NCBI GenBank assembly: GCA_030696545.1
Contig: JAUYSA010000524.1
Coordinates: 1-6,961, forward strand
Length of the DNA: 6,961 bases
Direction of reading: 5' to 3'
Source: Hyphomonadaceae bacterium
Lineage (GTDB): Bacteria > Pseudomonadota > Alphaproteobacteria > Caulobacterales > Hyphomonadaceae
Made by a program: the position numbers and the translations under genes. Every line of letters starts with the position of its first letter. Positions within the stretch are counted from its first letter, which is position 1. The notes beneath the pieces were generated by a model. It ran no database searches and was not told the DNA's origin. It saw only the letters and a program-made list of their open reading frames with translations. Shown piece after piece: positions 5,634 through 6,961 of the stretch.

Positions 5634-6961
5634 CTAGAAGTCCATGCCACCCATGTCCGGCATTCCGCCGCCGCCGCCATGGCTGTGGCCAGCGTCTTTC
5701 TTCGGCGCGTCAGCGATCGCCGCTTCCGTCGTGATCAGCAGCGAGGCCACCGAAGCGGCGTTCTGCAGAGCAACGCGGACGACTTTCGCCGGGTCGATGA
5801 TGCCCATCTCGACCAGGTCGCCGTACTCTTCGGTTTGTGCGTTGAAGCCGAAGTTCTTGGTGCCTTTTTCCGAGCGGATACGACCGACAACGATCGAGCC
5901 TTCAACGCCAGCGTTCTCGACGATCTGACGAAGCGGAGCTTCGAGCGCCTTGCGGACGATATCGATACCAGCTTGCTGGTCGTCGTTGTCGCCTTCCGAC
6001 TTGATCGCGAAAGCAGCGCGGAGGAGCGCCGTGCCGCCACCGGCGACAATGCCTTCTTCGACTGCAGCGCGCGTGGCGTTCAGGGCGTCGTCAACGCGGT
6101 CTTTGCGTTCCTTGACTTCCACTTCCGTGGCGCCGCCGACCTTGATCACGGCAACACCGCCGGCCAGTTTGGCCAGACGCTCTTGCAGCTTCTCTTTGTC
6201 GTAGTCCGAAGTCGTCTCTTCGATCTGTTTCTTGATCTGTGAGATACGGCCTTCGATGTCTTTCTTCTTGCCGCCGCCGTCGACGATCGTGGTGTTCTCT
6301 TTCGAGATCTGCACGCGCTTGGCTTTGCCAAGCATATCGATAGTGACGTTTTCGAGCTTGATGCCGAGGTCTTCGGAGATCACCGTGCCGCCCGTCAGGA
6401 TGGCGATGTCTTCCAGCATGGCCTTGCGGCGGTCGCCGAAGCCCGGAGCTTTCACAGCAGCGACTTTGAGGCCGCCACGGAGTTTGTTCACGACGAGCGT
6501 CGCGAGAGCTTCGCCTTCAACGTCTTCCGAGATGATCAGCAGCGGGCGACCCGTCTGCACAACGGCTTCGAGAACCGGGAGCAGGGGCTGGAGCGAGGCC
6601 AGTTTCTTCTCGTGGAGCAGGATCAGCGCGTCTTCCAGGACGGCTTCCATCTTGTCGGCGTTCGTCACAAAGTAAGCCGAGAGATAGCCGCGGTCGAACT
6701 GCATGCCTTCGACGACTTCGAGTTCGGTTTCGAGCGCCTTGGCTTCTTCAACCGTGATGACGCCTTCGTTGCCGACTTTTTCCATCGCCTGAGCGATCAT
6801 GTCGCCGATGGCGGATTCGCCGTTGGCCGAGATGGTGCCGACCTGGGCGATCTCTTCGTTGGTCGTGACTTTTTTCGACTGCTTCTTCAGGTTCTCGACG
6901 ACTTCGAGAACGGCTTTGTCGACGCCGCGCTTGAGGTCCATCGGGTTCATGCCGGCGGCAA
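5634..6961 (-). CDS. groEL: 60 kDa chaperonin GroEL (partial, N-terminus outside window)
   Basis: GroEL is the cytoplasmic double-ring ATPase that folds proteins with its GroES lid. The window carries the last 441 or so codons. The frame runs through the right edge, so the Met at 6950 is internal (AAGMNPMDLKRG, equivalent to about Met111 of E. coli) and is not a start. The N-terminal equatorial part with the ATP GDGTTT motif is missing. Counting from that Met, the first intermediate segment includes KVTTNEEIAQVGTISANG (27-44). The apical substrate-binding domain runs from about 81 to 266 and includes EGMQFDRGYLSAYF. RVDDALNATRAAVEEG (285-300) contains the ATPase Asp at 288 (E. coli Asp398). 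AGGGTALL (303-310) starts the C-terminal equatorial part. The protein ends with the flexible tail GGGGGMPDMGGMDF, typical of the main housekeeping chaperonin. No frameshift is seen. groES would be expected upstream, beyond the window. Confidence 0.98.
   Translation of the reverse strand, partial: AAGMNPMDLKRGVDKAVLEVVENLKKQSKKVTTNEEIAQVGTISANGESAIGDMIAQAMEKVGNEGVITVEEAKALETELEVVEGMQFDRGYLSAYFVTNADKMEAVLEDALILLHEKKLASLQPLLPVLEAVVQTGRPLLIISEDVEGEALATLVVNKLRGGLKVAAVKAPGFGDRRKAMLEDIAILTGGTVISEDLGIKLENVTIDMLGKAKRVQISKENTTIVDGGGKKKDIEGRISQIKKQIEETTSDYDKEKLQERLAKLAGGVAVIKVGGATEVEVKERKDRVDDALNATRAAVEEGIVAGGGTALLRAAFAIKSEGDNDDQQAGIDIVRKALEAPLRQIVENAGVEGSIVVGRIRSEKGTKNFGFNAQTEEYGDLVEMGIIDPAKVVRVALQNAASVASLLITTEAAIADAPKKDAGHSHGGGGGMPDMGGMDF

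Overview
The window reads as ordinary, GC-rich chromosome from a Gram-negative bacterium, most likely an alphaproteobacterium. The grounds are the divergent, roughly 500-residue histidyl-tRNA synthetase with a WRNEKPGP-type motif 2, the split HisZ + short HisG enzyme, the GroEL sequence, and the exported thiol-redox proteins. The set is compatible with Hyphomonadaceae/Caulobacterales-like lineages, but the sequence alone does not prove the family.

Layout. (1) Positions 1-849 (+) hold the last 57 codons of a DsbD/ScsB-type thiol reductase, followed by an exported redoxin-fold protein. This looks like a small periplasmic thiol-redox unit ending in an intrinsic terminator. (2) Positions 846-1346 (-) hold a small exported protein of unknown function. 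It converges on the redoxin gene so closely that both stop codons share one CTAG, and the redoxin terminator lies inside its coding sequence. (3) Positions 1423-4792 (+) hold hisS-hisZ-hisG with GTGA and ATGA overlaps. It joins histidyl-tRNA charging to the first step of histidine synthesis, with the synthetase next to its non-catalytic paralogue HisZ. (4) Positions 4793-5633 are about 840 bp with no convincing protein gene. They contain two strong plus-strand intrinsic terminators, a hairpin with a G-rich loop, a 14-bp perfect palindrome, a 100-bp stretch of 36% GC, and the probable groEL terminator on the minus strand. (5) Positions 5634-6961 (-) hold the C-terminal four fifths of GroEL, cut by the window edge.

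No mobile element, CRISPR array, tRNA or rRNA was seen. No clearly new multi-gene system is visible. The least explained part is the hisG-groEL gap, where two plus-strand terminators in series suggest at least one non-coding transcript. The hisS motif-2 loop and the redoxin cysteine arrangement are smaller points worth checking.
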